Below are positions 6,481 to 15,044 of a DNA stretch of 37,489 bases, in pieces (within the stretch, counting starts at the first letter, position 1; each line of letters opens with the position of its first letter). The notes below the pieces were generated by a model. The model was not told the origin of the DNA, did no database searches, and saw only the letters and a list, made by a program, of their open reading frames with translations. Source of the DNA: Bacteroidales bacterium (lineage in GTDB: Bacteria; Bacteroidota; Bacteroidia; Bacteroidales; VadinHA17). The stretch covers positions 1 through 37,489 of the forward strand of contig JALONV010000025.1 of NCBI GenBank assembly GCA_025454755.1, written 5' to 3'. Made by a program: the position numbers and the translations under genes.

Positions 6481-9090
6481 CTATTTAAGCAGCTTTTTAA
6501 TATTATAAAGCTTATTCAACGCTTCAACAGGTGTGAGATTATCTATATCAAGGCCAAGCAACTCATCGCGTATCTGTTTCAATACCGGATCATCAAGCTG
6601 AAAAATGCTGAGCTGAAGTCCTTCGCGATGATCGGCGATATCGGCTATTGGTTTTGCGAGAGCCTGTTTATCATGGCTCATCTCAAGCTCTTTGAGTATT
6701 TCATCAGCACGGTTTACAACGCTCCTTGGCATTCCGGCCATTTTTGCCACATGTATACCGAAACTATGCTCGCTTCCTCCCCTTTTCAGCTTACGCAGGA
6801 AGATCACTTTGTTATTCATCTCCCTGATCGAAACATTAAAGTTCTTCACTCTGGAAAATGAATTCTCCATCTCATTAAGTTCATGGTAATGCGTGGCAAA
6901 AAGGGTTTTGGCTCTCATCCTGCTTTCATGAAGATACTCAACCATTGCCCATGCTATTGAAATGCCGTCATAAGTGCTTGTGCCTCTTCCTATTTCGTCA
7001 AGAAGAACGAGACTGCGGTCAGACAGATTGTTGAGGATGCTTGCTGTTTCATTCATCTCCACCATAAAGGTCGATTCGCCCAGGCTGATATTATCTGAAG
7101 CGCCAACACGGGTGAATATTTTATCAACCATGCCAATCCTCGCAGCCCTGGCGGGCACAAAACAGCCGGTCTGAGCCATCAGCACAATGAGGGCTGTCTG
7201 CCTCAGCAGGGCTGATTTGCCTGACATGTTAGGACCGGTTAATATAATGATCTGCTGATCATCAGTATCAAGAATGAGATCATTCGGGACATAGGATTCA
7301 CCCACAGGCAGTTGTTTTTCTATGACCGGATGACGTCCGTCGGAAATATCGATGGTTCTCGAATCGTCAAGCAAAGGTCTTACATACTTGTTTTCCATGG
7401 AAAGGAGAGCAAACGACTGCAGGCAATCAAGTCTTCCGATAAGCGCTGAATCAAGCTGAATGGCCGGAATGTATTCCAGGGCAGTCAAAACAATGTCGCT
7501 GAAAAGCCTGGTCTCAATGTTAATGATCTTTTCTTCAGCACCCAGGATCCTGGATTCATATTCCTTGAGCTCTTCGGTGATATAGCGTTCAGCACTGACC
7601 AGTGTCTGTTTTCTAATCCACTCGGGAGGAACTTTGTCCTTGTGGGTGTTTCTGACCTCTATATAATATCCGAATACATTGTTATAGCTGACTTTCAGCG
7701 ATGAGATGCCGGTGCGTGCACTTTCCCTGTTCTGGAGGTCATTAAGATAATCTTTCCCGCTGTAAAGGATTGTTCTCAGCTCATCCAGCTCGGAGGAGAC
7801 TCCTGACGCGATAATATTTCCCCTGTTGATCTGAGCCGGCGGATCATTGTTAAGGTCATGTTCAATCCTGTCAGACAGAAGCTTGCATGGATTCATCTGA
7901 TCTCCTATCTGCACGAGCGGCACGCATCCGCTGTTAATGCATAACGCTTTCAAAGGATCGATTGCCTTCAGAGCCCTTTTCAGCTGAACGACCTCCCGGG
8001 GATTTATCCTGCTTACAGCAACTTTTGAGACGAGTCTTTCAAGATCACCGATTTGTCTCAGAAGCACTGATATCTCGTCCCTGAACGGGCTCTTCTCCAA
8101 CAGATGCTGGACAATGTCGAGTCTTTCATTTACCGGCTGGATATCTTTCAGCGGTAATGAGATCCACCTCTTGAGGAGCCTTCCCCCCATCGGAGAAATT
8201 GTCCGGTCCATTACATCTATTAATGTTTTAGCGCCTTCATAGGGTGAATGAAAAATCTCCAGGTTTTTAATTGTGAACTTGTCGAGCCAGACATAGCGGT
8301 CTTCTTCGATCCTTGAAATATTGGTTATATGTCCCAGTTGTTCATGCTGGGTAATGTCGAGATAATAGAGTATTGCTCCGGCTGCTATGATAGCATACGA
8401 GAGATTCTGTATCCCGAAGCCTTTTAATGAGCTGGTCTCAAATTGTTTAAGAAGACGGTCGTTGGCAGCTTCAGGAGTAAATATCCAGTCATCCAGCTTG
8501 AAGGTATAGAATTTTGTGCCGAAGCTTTCCATAAAAATCTCCTTCTTCTTTTTCTCGAATAGCACCTCTTTCGGCTGCAGATTATTGAGCATCTGATCTA
8601 TGTACTCGATAGTACCTTCCGCAACAAGGAACTCGCCGGTGGATATATCCAGGAATGCCGCTCCGGCAATTTTCTTTTCAATATGTACTGCTGCCAGAAA
8701 ATTGTTCTCCTTATGGTTCAGCACATTATCATTGAGGAGAACTCCCGGTGTTACCAGTTCTATTATGCCTCGCTTAACTATTTTCTTTGCTAGCTTTGGA
8801 TCTTCAAGCTGTTCGCAGATAGCAACTCTTTGCCCTGCCCTGACGAGTTTGGGCAGATAAGTGTCGAGGGCATGATATGGGAATCCGGCAAGTTCAACAA
8901 ATGATGCTGATCCGTTTGCCCTGCGGGTAAGAACTATCCCAAGTATTTCCGATGCTTTTATTGCATCCTCCCCGAAAGTCTCATAGAAATCGCCGACCCT
9001 GAAAAGCAAAATGGCATCAGGGTGCTTGGCCTTGACAGCATTATATTGCTTCATCAGCGGTGTTTCGACGTATTTGGGGTTATCGGACAT
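6481..9090 (-). CDS. mutS: DNA mismatch repair protein MutS
   Basis: 869 residues, full length for MutS. It recognises base mismatches and small loops and starts repair with MutL. Domains in order: the mismatch-binding domain with the Phe-x-Glu motif in GDFYETFG (Phe35-Glu37), connector, lever and clamp regions (about 130-570), and the ATPase domain with Walker A GPNMSGKS (619-626), Walker [17 protein letters not shown] (Asp698-Glu699), and a His-containing ATHYHEL segment. The C-terminal helix-turn-helix dimerisation part [19 protein letters not shown] is present. The extreme C-terminus is also intact. The ATG at 9090 fits the usual start close before the mismatch domain. It is followed by a 29-base gap to the short ORF, and a TATCTTTG element lies upstream. 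Confidence 0.97.
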   Translation of the reverse strand: MSDNPKYVETPLMKQYNAVKAKHPDAILLFRVGDFYETFGEDAIKASEILGIVLTRRANGSASFVELAGFPYHALDTYLPKLVRAGQRVAICEQLEDPKLAKKIVKRGIIELVTPGVLLNDNVLNHKENNFLAAVHIEKKIAGAAFLDISTGEFLVAEGTIEYIDQMLNNLQPKEVLFEKKKKEIFMESFGTKFYTFKLDDWIFTPEAANDRLLKQFETSSLKGFGIQNLSYAIIAAGAILYYLDITQHEQLGHITNISRIEEDRYVWLDKFTIKNLEIFHSPYEGAKTLIDVMDRTISPMGGRLLKRWISLPLKDIQPVNERLDIVQHLLEKSPFRDEISVLLRQIGDLERLVSKVAVSRINPREVVQLKRALKAIDPLKALCINSGCVPLVQIGDQMNPCKLLSDRIEHDLNNDPPAQINRGNIIASGVSSELDELRTILYSGKDYLNDLQNRESARTGISSLKVSYNNVFGYYIEVRNTHKDKVPPEWIRKQTLVSAERYITEELKEYESRILGAEEKIINIETRLFSDIVLTALEYIPAIQLDSALIGRLDCLQSFALLSMENKYVRPLLDDSRTIDISDGRHPVIEKQLPVGESYVPNDLILDTDDQQIIILTGPNMSGKSALLRQTALIVLMAQTGCFVPARAARIGMVDKIFTRVGASDNISLGESTFMVEMNETASILNNLSDRSLVLLDEIGRGTSTYDGISIAWAMVEYLHESRMRAKTLFATHYHELNEMENSFSRVKNFNVSIREMNNKVIFLRKLKRGGSEHSFGIHVAKMAGMPRSVVNRADEILKELEMSHDKQALAKPIADIADHREGLQLSIFQLDDPVLKQIRDELLGLDIDNLTPVEALNKLYNIKKLLK

Positions 9091-9132
9091 TAGTTAAAGA
9101 CGCAGGGACAATTAATAGTTTACCAATAATAA

Positions 9133-9140
9133 CAAAGATA
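9133..9140 (-). promoter_or_regulatory. Possible -7 promoter element for mutS
   Basis: The minus strand reads TATCTTTG, matching TAnnTTTG, 43 bases before the mutS ATG. No -33 match was found. Confidence 0.4.
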
Positions 9141-9196
9141 TAATTTATAAAATAACTTAATCCCACTCTGGCCTCTTACCTTCCAGTATTAAAAAT

Positions 9197-9251
9197 AACC
9201 CCACCCCTGCCCCTCCCCTTAAATTTAAGGGGAGGGGAACGGGGAAGGGTT
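9197..9251. repeat. C/G-rich palindromic intergenic repeat
   Basis: A perfect 28-base palindrome at 9210-9237 (CCCCTCCCC, TTAAATTTAA centre, GGGGAGGGG) with an imperfect extension on both sides (AACCCCACCCCTG against AACGGGGAAGGGTT). It lies between the divergent mutS and saccharopine dehydrogenase genes. It resembles the C-rich intergenic elements at 10614-10747 and 18105-18146, suggesting a dispersed repeat family. Confidence 0.75.
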
Positions 9252-9325
9252 AATAATATCTGGAGACAAATATCATGTTTTAAATGAAATCCTTTCTGTA
9301 ACTTGTTCATTTAAATCTGATTTTT

Positions 9326-10609
9326 ATGAAAAAAGTACTGATACTTGGTGCGGGTCTGGTTGTAAAACCAATGGTTGAATATCTGCTGGAAAAGAATTTC
9401 GGCGTAATGATAGCAACAACTACAAAAGAGAAAGCCGACAGAATGATAAAAGGCCATCCGAACGGATCATCCCTGAAATGGTCCACAGAAGACACAGAAA
9501 CACTTGAAAAGCTTGTAAATGAAAGCGATATCGCAGTCTCCTTTCTGCCTTACAGGTATCATGTACTGGTCGCAAAAATATGTATTAAGAGCAAGAAACC
9601 TCTTGTTACCACATCTTATGTCCAGCCTGAAATGAAAGCCCTCGATGAGGAAGCAAAGAAAGCCGGGGTAATTATCCTGAATGAGATCGGACTTGATCCG
9701 GGAATTGATCACATGACTGCAATGAAGATCATAGATCATATTCACGAAAAAGGCGGAAAAGTAGAAGAGTTTTATTCTCTCTGCGGTGCTCTGCCTGCAC
9801 CTGAAACAGCTGACAATCCCATGAAATACAAATTCTCCTGGAGCCCAAAAGGAGTTGTACTGGCCAGCAGGAATGGGGCACAATACCTCAAAAGAGGGAA
9901 ACAGGTAACTATAGATCCGATAAATCTTTTCAGGGACAGCAGGGATTCGATAAGTTACATCGACATATATGGCATTCATGAGGCGCTGACGATGTACCGC
10001 GGGACATTCCGTTTCAGGGGCTGGTGCGAAACTCTCGACGCCCTGAAGCATCTGAACATGCTTGATGATACAATTATTGACTTTACAGGAATGGATTATG
10101 CCGGATTCCTTGCAGAAAGAAGCGGATTGGAAAAATCAGAACTGAGGAAGAATATTGCAGTCAGGCTTGGAATTCCGGAAAGCTCAACAGCAATTAAATC
10201 GCTTGATTGGCTGGGATTCTTCAGCGATGAGAAAATGGCATACGGCAAAACTTCTCCCTTTGAGATTACATCCGACAGGATGATCAGTAAAATGTCTCTT
10301 ACCGGCAATGAACGCGATGTGGTAATGATGCAGCATGTATTCCTGGCATCATATCCCGGAGGAAAAAAGGAAGTGATAAAATCCTCCATGATCGATTTCG
10401 GATCACCGGCAACCAATACCGCTGTTGCAAGAACTGTGGCCCTGCCTGCCTCCATTGCCGTAAAGATGATCCTTGAAAATAAGATAAGACTTACAGGTGT
10501 TTACAGGCCGGTAGTGCCTGAGATTTACAATCCCATAATAGACGAACTCGGGAAGATGGGAATCCAGATGAAGGAGGAATACGGGTTGCCCGAGAGTGAG
10601 ATGATTTAG
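9326..10609 (+). CDS. Saccharopine dehydrogenase-family oxidoreductase (saccharopine reductase type)
   Basis: 427 residues. The N-terminal Rossmann fold begins KKVLILGAGLVVKPMVEYL (Gly-x-Gly-x-x-x at 8-13). The signatures NEIGLDPGIDHMTAMK (about 127-142) and LCGALPAPETADNPMKYKFSW (about 151-170) are typical of the saccharopine dehydrogenase (glutamate-forming) family, which interconverts saccharopine with glutamate plus aminoadipate semialdehyde in lysine metabolism. Length fits the family. No neighbouring lysine gene is present, so it could act in lysine breakdown or in a related imino-acid reaction; the exact substrate is inferred. It is a single gene, divergent from mutS and convergent with trmN6, with a C-rich repeat after its stop. 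Confidence 0.88.
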   Translation: MKKVLILGAGLVVKPMVEYLLEKNFGVMIATTTKEKADRMIKGHPNGSSLKWSTEDTETLEKLVNESDIAVSFLPYRYHVLVAKICIKSKKPLVTTSYVQPEMKALDEEAKKAGVIILNEIGLDPGIDHMTAMKIIDHIHEKGGKVEEFYSLCGALPAPETADNPMKYKFSWSPKGVVLASRNGAQYLKRGKQVTIDPINLFRDSRDSISYIDIYGIHEALTMYRGTFRFRGWCETLDALKHLNMLDDTIIDFTGMDYAGFLAERSGLEKSELRKNIAVRLGIPESSTAIKSLDWLGFFSDEKMAYGKTSPFEITSDRMISKMSLTGNERDVVMMQHVFLASYPGGKKEVIKSSMIDFGSPATNTAVARTVALPASIAVKMILENKIRLTGVYRPVVPEIYNPIIDELGKMGIQMKEEYGLPESEMI

Positions 10610-10613
10610 ATTA

Positions 10614-10747
10614 CTTACCCCCCAAGCCCCCCTTCAGGGGGGTTAAAATCAACAAAAAAATATTATTTAGTAATGGGTTTACAGCCCCCCTTCTTCGCCT
10701 TCGCGTAGCCGCTTCGGCGGAGCAAGGCAGGGGGGTTGGGGGGTTTG
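10614..10747. repeat. C-rich inverted-repeat element between convergent genes
   Basis: The ends are inverted copies: TACCCCCCAAGCCCCCC-type at 10614-10632 and GGGGGGTTGGGGGGTTT at 10730-10746. Inside are two hairpins, CCCCCC-TTCA-GGGGGG at 10627-10642, and a larger one at about 10684-10736 built on CCCCCC ... GGGGGG with a CCGCTTCGGCGG core. It lies between the converging saccharopine dehydrogenase and trmN6 genes, where it could also stop transcription from both sides. No transposase is present. Confidence 0.75.
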
Positions 10748-10755
10748 TAGTTAGT

Positions 10756-11466
10756 TCAGAATTTCAGATAAAAATCTTTCGTAAGGTTTTTATACTCCTC
10801 CGTAAACTCATGCCTTCTGCCATGCTCTATAGTCAGGAATCTCTCTGTAGCTTTTTGTCTTTGCTTCGAGAATGTAAGTATCAATCTCCTGATTTCACTT
10901 GTAGGTAATGGCTTTATTTTTAACATGCTATTACAATATAACCCATATTCCTGGGCCTCTGCGATTAATATATTCCCTTCAACATAAGGCATAATTACCT
11001 GAAGCCTTCCGCCTTCAGCCATCAGCCTCGCCGCTCCTTCAAGAAGATCTTTATTTCTTAATGTATCGTTATGCCGGGCAGAAGCTTTTGCCATGTCCGG
11101 ATTTCTCAGGGAATCACTGAAGAAAGGCGGATTTGAAACAATAAGATCGAACTTAATTTCGTGGGGATCAAACTCCTGCAATGATTCATTCACAACTCTT
11201 ATCCTGGGTGCCCATTTGCTGTTATTCACATTACTACATGCCTGTATAAAGGAATCATGATCAGGTTCAATAGCAGTTATGCCGGCATTGCTTCTCTGTG
11301 CCATCATAAGCGCAATCAGTCCGGTTCCTGTTCCAATGTCAAGAATTTGCTTTGCTCCCGAAACGTCAGCTGCAGCTCCAAGCAGAACACCATCGGTGCC
11401 GACTTTGAACGCACACTGGTCCTGGTAAACCGTAAAATATTTGAAGCTGAAATAGTTGTTTGCCAT
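10756..11466 (-). CDS. trmN6: tRNA1(Val) (adenine(37)-N6)-methyltransferase
   Basis: 236 residues, the size of TrmN6 (YfiC). The family transfers a methyl group from S-adenosylmethionine to N6 of A37 in tRNA-Val. Visible motifs: the opening FSFKYFTVYQDQCAFKVGTDGVLLG (6-30), SAM-binding motif I ILDIGTGTGLIAL (41-53), the acidic IEP at 66-68, and the amino-methyltransferase catalytic motif NPPF (112-115). It begins 5 bases after the stop of the TIGR02757 gene, so the two form an operon transcribed from upstream of 12248. Assignment of A37 as the target is from the family, not from the sequence itself. Confidence 0.9.
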   Translation of the reverse strand: MANNYFSFKYFTVYQDQCAFKVGTDGVLLGAAADVSGAKQILDIGTGTGLIALMMAQRSNAGITAIEPDHDSFIQACSNVNNSKWAPRIRVVNESLQEFDPHEIKFDLIVSNPPFFSDSLRNPDMAKASARHNDTLRNKDLLEGAARLMAEGGRLQVIMPYVEGNILIAEAQEYGLYCNSMLKIKPLPTSEIRRLILTFSKQRQKATERFLTIEHGRRHEFTEEYKNLTKDFYLKF

Positions 11467-11471
11467 ATGTT

Positions 11472-12248
11472 TCAGAATTTTTCATTCACACCCAGTCCGA
11501 AGAGTGCAAAATCATATTTTACGGGATCATCCGGATCGAATTTCCTGAGGAGAGCCGTCAGTTCTTCAACAGCTTTCCAGTCGTTGACTTTCCTTTTTAA
11601 TAATCCAAGTTTTCTTGCTGTGTTTCCTGAATGAAGATCAAGCGGGATAAAAAGTTCTGATGGTCTTATCTCTTTCCAGATGCCTAAATCCACACCCCGT
11701 TTGTCATTTCTGACCATCCATCTTAGGAACATATTTATCTTTTTTGCCGCCGATCCTTTGAAGGGATCAGAGAGGTGCCTTTCGGTGTTTTTATTATGCG
11801 GAAGCTCAAAGAAAATTTCATGCAGCTTATGTATTGCAGGCTGAAGTGAGTCTGCCGTTTTATGCTTATTGAAGACAGGTTCCAGCCCTCCCTTATTTCT
11901 GTAAATATGTTTCAGGGTGGTTACAAAATAGATCAGGTCATCTGAGTTGAAAGTTCTGTGTACAAAGCTTTCCATTCCGGCAAGATCTTTTCCCCTGTGA
12001 TTTACAATGAAATCATAGGGCGAACCATCCAGAAGTTCCATAATCCGGTTTGCATTCCTGAGAATCATCTTTCTGTTTCCCCATGCTATAGTGGCTGTAA
12101 GAAACCCGGCTATTTCAATATCCTGTTTCTCCGTAAATTGATGTGGAATACTAATTGGATCAGATTCAATGAAAGAAGGTCTGTTGTAAAGCTCAACCTT
12201 TTCGTCAAGAAATTCTTTCAGATATTCTTTCGTCAATTTCACTTCCAT
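11472..12248 (-). CDS. TIGR02757 (DUF2400) family protein
   Basis: 258 residues. It matches my memory of the TIGR02757 family: the opening with a conserved YNRPSFIESDPISIPHQF (about 21-38), the AGFLTATIAWGNRKMI block (47-62), and an Arg/Lys-rich RWMVRNDKRGVDLGIWKEI block with LFIPLDLHSGNTARKLGL in the second half. The family is common in Bacteroidota and some other phyla and its biochemical role is not established, as far as I know. It is the first gene of a two-gene operon with trmN6, 5 bases apart, which weakly suggests a link with RNA metabolism. Confidence 0.85.
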   Translation of the reverse strand: MEVKLTKEYLKEFLDEKVELYNRPSFIESDPISIPHQFTEKQDIEIAGFLTATIAWGNRKMILRNANRIMELLDGSPYDFIVNHRGKDLAGMESFVHRTFNSDDLIYFVTTLKHIYRNKGGLEPVFNKHKTADSLQPAIHKLHEIFFELPHNKNTERHLSDPFKGSAAKKINMFLRWMVRNDKRGVDLGIWKEIRPSELFIPLDLHSGNTARKLGLLKRKVNDWKAVEELTALLRKFDPDDPVKYDFALFGLGVNEKF

Positions 12249-12262
12249 TTATTTCAACTTCA

Positions 12263-12270
12263 CAAAATTA
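12263..12270 (-). promoter_or_regulatory. Possible -7 promoter element for the TIGR02757-trmN6 operon
   Basis: The minus strand reads TAATTTTG, matching TAnnTTTG, 14 bases before the ATG at 12248, which would give a very short leader. No -33 match was found. Confidence 0.35.
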
Positions 12271-12429
12271 TGTAAAGTGAACTTAAAAAACCTGCCTCCA
12301 TTTATCCGGCTGGTAGAAATATCCGATACATTTCTTTTTTAAAGTAATAAACTGTTATATTACCCTGCTATGAGATTATTTTATCTGATTTTATATCCCC
12401 TTATATGTATATTTTATCTATAAATGTAT

Positions 12430-12437
12430 TATCTTTG
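12430..12437 (+). promoter_or_regulatory. Possible -7 promoter element that decides the ATPase start
   Basis: TATCTTTG is a full match to TAnnTTTG and lies 18 bases before the ATG at 12456. Because it falls downstream of the alternative ATG at 12405, it favours the later start. No -33 match was found. Confidence 0.45.
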
Positions 12438-12455
12438 CAGAAATCAGACACTGGC

Positions 12456-13673
12456 ATGTATAAAAGAAAATTATTCAATGAATTGGTAGTTCATCTCTCA
12501 AAGAAGGAATTCAGCATCATCACAGGTGCCCGTCAGACTGGTAAATCAACCCTCTTGAAGCAGCTGGAGGATCATTGTAAACAAAACAATCTTCCGGTTG
12601 TGTTTCTGAATCTTGAAAACAGATCCACATTTTCAGACCTGAGCCAGAGTCCCGTGAATGTATTGAAATATCTGCCTGAGGCTGATAAACGGGTGATCAT
12701 TCTGATTGATGAAGTACAATACCTTAAAGATGCTTCCAATTTTTTAAAATTTCTATATGATGAACATGCTGATCGGTTGAAGATAGTCGCCACAGGCAGC
12801 AGTGCATTTTATATTGACGATCATTTCAGGGATTCACTCGCTGGAAGGAAAAGACTATTCGTGCTTCTGACTTGCTCCTTTGATGAATATCTGGAAATTA
12901 CGGAAAAGGCACACCTGAAAGATGAATTAAATGAAATAAATAAAAAAGAGGACTATAAGAGCGCCTATCTGGATTACTTGCGGATCGAATGGGAAAACTA
13001 TATCCTGTTCGGCGGATATCCTGCGATAATTACCGAGCCTGACAAGGAGGAGAAAATTAATAAACTGAAGGAGATAAGGGACTCGTTCGTTAAAAGGGAT
13101 ATCCTTGAGTCCGGGGTCCAGAACGAAATTGCTTTCTATAACCTGTTCAGGATTCTGGCAGATCAGACTGGCAGTCTTGTGAATGTTAATGAATTAAGCT
13201 CTTTATTACGCATAAAGAATGAGACGGTTACAAGTTACCTGCATATAATGCAGAAGTGTTACCATATTGCACTGATCAAACCTTTCTTCAGAAATCTGAG
13301 AAAGGAATTGATCAGGATGCCAAAAGTTTTTCTGCTTGATACCGGGCTCAGGAATTGCCTCTTAAACAATTTTCAACCTTTTTCTTCCCGTATGGATATG
13401 GGTGAAGTTTATGAAAATGCAATATTTCGGATACTTGCTGAAAAATATGGATTGGATACTGTACAATTCTGGCGTACAAGTGCAGGAAATGAAGTCGATT
13501 TTGTTCTGGCAGATATCGCCAATCCCCATGCAATAGAGGTGAAATATGATTCGAATCAGGTAAAATCGGGTAAATACAAACGTTTTAATGAAGCTTATCC
13601 GGAAATTCCTTTGAATTTTTCCTGGATGAATCCATTTACCGAAGATTTTTTCAGAAGGATCGCTTCTCTTTAA
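12456..13673 (+). CDS. AAA-type ATPase with C-terminal DUF4143 domain
   Basis: 405 residues from the ATG at 12456; an in-frame ATG at 12405 would add 17 residues but lies upstream of the promoter-like element. The protein starts MYKRKLFNEL, then Walker A GARQTGKST (24-32) and Walker B VIILIDEVQY (Asp85-Glu86), followed by ATGSSAFY with a sensor-type Ser/Thr. A winged-helix-like stretch (about 225-275) leads to the DUF4143 region, whose C-terminal EVDFVLAD ... AIEVKYD has the spacing of a PD-(D/E)xK nuclease-like fold. This architecture (AAA_14 plus DUF4143) is widespread, often in multiple copies per genome, and its function is poorly defined. It stands alone, with no toxin or methylase beside it. 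Confidence 0.9.
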   Translation: MYKRKLFNELVVHLSKKEFSIITGARQTGKSTLLKQLEDHCKQNNLPVVFLNLENRSTFSDLSQSPVNVLKYLPEADKRVIILIDEVQYLKDASNFLKFLYDEHADRLKIVATGSSAFYIDDHFRDSLAGRKRLFVLLTCSFDEYLEITEKAHLKDELNEINKKEDYKSAYLDYLRIEWENYILFGGYPAIITEPDKEEKINKLKEIRDSFVKRDILESGVQNEIAFYNLFRILADQTGSLVNVNELSSLLRIKNETVTSYLHIMQKCYHIALIKPFFRNLRKELIRMPKVFLLDTGLRNCLLNNFQPFSSRMDMGEVYENAIFRILAEKYGLDTVQFWRTSAGNEVDFVLADIANPHAIEVKYDSNQVKSGKYKRFNEAYPEIPLNFSWMNPFTEDFFRRIASL

Positions 13674-13764
13674 CTTAATCTGTTTCTAAAAACCCATTAC
13701 ACTAACTTATCCAATTGCTCCTCAATTTAGTAAACGAGAAAAGAGGCAGATCAAATAGAATTAA

Positions 13765-13863
13765 TGTAATAAATTGGGGGTAATTTATTGGAAATGTTGT
13801 AATAGTTTGTGGGTAATTATATGAAAAAACTGTAACAGATTGGGGTGTTTTATTATTCTGCTA
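13765..13863. repeat. Three degenerate 33-base direct repeats
   Basis: Units start at 13765, 13798 and 13831, exactly 33 bases apart, each opening TGTAAYA and containing a TTGGGG / TTGTGGG block then a T/A-rich stretch. The first two units agree at roughly two thirds of positions; the third is more divergent and runs into the stop end of the lolD-like gene. Confidence 0.6.
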
Positions 13864-14515
13864 CCTTAATTATCTGCCCATCCTTTATCTGCAGTATCCG
13901 GTCTGACATTTCTGCCAGCTGCCTGTCGTGAGTGACAATAATTATAGTCTGTCCGAAAGCGTCTCTGAGCTTAAAGAAAAGTTTGTGAAGTTCGTTTTTA
14001 TTCTCTGAATCAAGATTGCCTGATGGTTCGTCAGCCAGGATCACAGATGGATTATTGACCAATGCCCGTGCAACTGCCACCCGTTGCTGTTCGCCGCCGC
14101 TGAGCTCTGACGGTTTATGATCAAGTCTGTCGGTAAGATTAAGGAACCCCAGCAGTTCCGCAGCTCTTGCCTCAGCTTCAGCTTTGGTCTTGCCCGCAAT
14201 ATATGCTGGAATGCAAACATTTTCCAGAGCTGTGAATTCAGGCAGAAGCTGATGGAATTGAAAAACAAAACCGATATTGCTATTACGGAAAGATGCAAGC
14301 AACTTCCCTTTCAGTTTGCTTATGTCGGACCCATTATAAAAGATTGTTCCGTTGTCGGGCTTGTCGAGTGTCCCTATGATCTGAAGAAGTGTCGTTTTCC
14401 CGGCCCCGCTTGCTCCGACAATTGATACCACTTCCTTGTCGCGCACTTCAATATCTATTCCTTTAAGGACCTTCAGGTCTCCGTATGATTTAGTTATTCC
14501 GGCAGTTTTGATCAT
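13853..14515 (-). CDS. lolD: LolD-type ABC transporter ATP-binding protein
   Basis: 220 residues, a stand-alone ATPase subunit. All ABC motifs are present: Walker A GASGAGKT (34-41), Q-loop at Gln86 within [19 protein letters not shown], a strong LolD-type segment, signature LSGGEQQR (138-145), Walker B VILADE (158-163) with D-loop SGNLD, and switch His196. In LolCDE the ATPase powers release of lipoproteins from the inner membrane to LolA. The same subfamily also includes FtsE and MacB-type ATPases, so the partner cannot be fixed from sequence alone. No permease gene is adjacent; the gene follows tatA by 6 bases. Confidence 0.85.
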   Translation of the reverse strand: MIKTAGITKSYGDLKVLKGIDIEVRDKEVVSIVGASGAGKTTLLQIIGTLDKPDNGTIFYNGSDISKLKGKLLASFRNSNIGFVFQFHQLLPEFTALENVCIPAYIAGKTKAEAEARAAELLGFLNLTDRLDHKPSELSGGEQQRVAVARALVNNPSVILADEPSGNLDSENKNELHKLFFKLRDAFGQTIIIVTHDRQLAEMSDRILQIKDGQIIKVAE

Positions 14516-14521
14516 AATAGT

Positions 14522-14902
14522 TTAGTCGGTGTAATCGTAACGATAGGGATCTGCCTCGTCGTTAACATCTTTTTTCACATTGTCGGTTGTTTCGTTTACA
14601 TCCTTCTTAATATCACCGGCCACTTCATTTACATCCTTGGAAATATTGTCTGACATTTCATTCAGATCGCTGGTTACGCTATCTGAAATATCAGTTACAT
14701 CTTTCGTTATGGTATCCTTCACATCGTTTATGTCATTCCTGATATCCCTGGTGCTGGTTTCCAGCTCGGTTCGTATTTCGTCTGTTGCTTTCCTGAAATC
14801 GCGCATGCCTTTTCCAAGGCTTTTTGCAATATCGGGAAGCTTATCTGCGCCAAACAGAAGCAGGGCAACAACTATTATAACTAATATCTCAGGGCCGCTC
14901 AT
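14522..14902 (-). CDS. tatA: TatA/TatB-family twin-arginine translocase subunit with long repeat tail
   Basis: 126 residues. The N-terminus shows the TatA/B pattern: a short periplasmic start MSGPE, one membrane segment (about 4-17, ILVIIVVALLLF), the FG hinge at 17-18, then an amphipathic helix (about 20-40, KLPDIAKSLGKGMRDFRKA). TatA forms the pore-like assembly that moves folded proteins across the inner membrane. The remaining residues (about 50-114) are an unusual charged tail made of five 11-residue units (60-70, 71-81, 82-92, 93-103, 104-114), typified by DNISKDVNEV / DNVKKDVNET, predicted helical and possibly coiled coil. It is longer than a minimal TatA. TatB cannot be excluded; tatC is not in the window. 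Confidence 0.85.
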   Translation of the reverse strand: MSGPEILVIIVVALLLFGADKLPDIAKSLGKGMRDFRKATDEIRTELETSTRDIRNDINDVKDTITKDVTDISDSVTSDLNEMSDNISKDVNEVAGDIKKDVNETTDNVKKDVNDEADPYRYDYTD

Positions 14903-14983
14903 ATTATCCTACTGCTATGATATTATTACAGGATGTAAAGTTAAAAAAGTTTGAGAATATCTGTTCAAATATACTAATAACAC

Positions 14984-15017
14984 AAAAAAGAAGGGACACT
15001 GCGTACAACGTCCCTTC
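14984..15017 (-). terminator. Rho-independent terminator after secDF
   Basis: GAAGGGAC (14990-14997) pairs with GTCCCTTC (15010-15017) across a 12-base loop. On the minus strand the hairpin is followed by TTTTTT (14989-14984), 28 bases past the secDF stop. Confidence 0.85.
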
Positions 15018-15044
15018 CATTTTCAAAAATCTTAACGATTATTG

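Noticed and set aside
10614-10747. CRISPR array
   Set aside because: Repeats are inverted C/G tracts without regular spacers.
12405-12455. Upstream ATG for the AAA/DUF4143 gene
   Set aside because: The TAnnTTTG element at 12430-12437 lies downstream of it, and the family start MYKRKLFNEL fits the later ATG.
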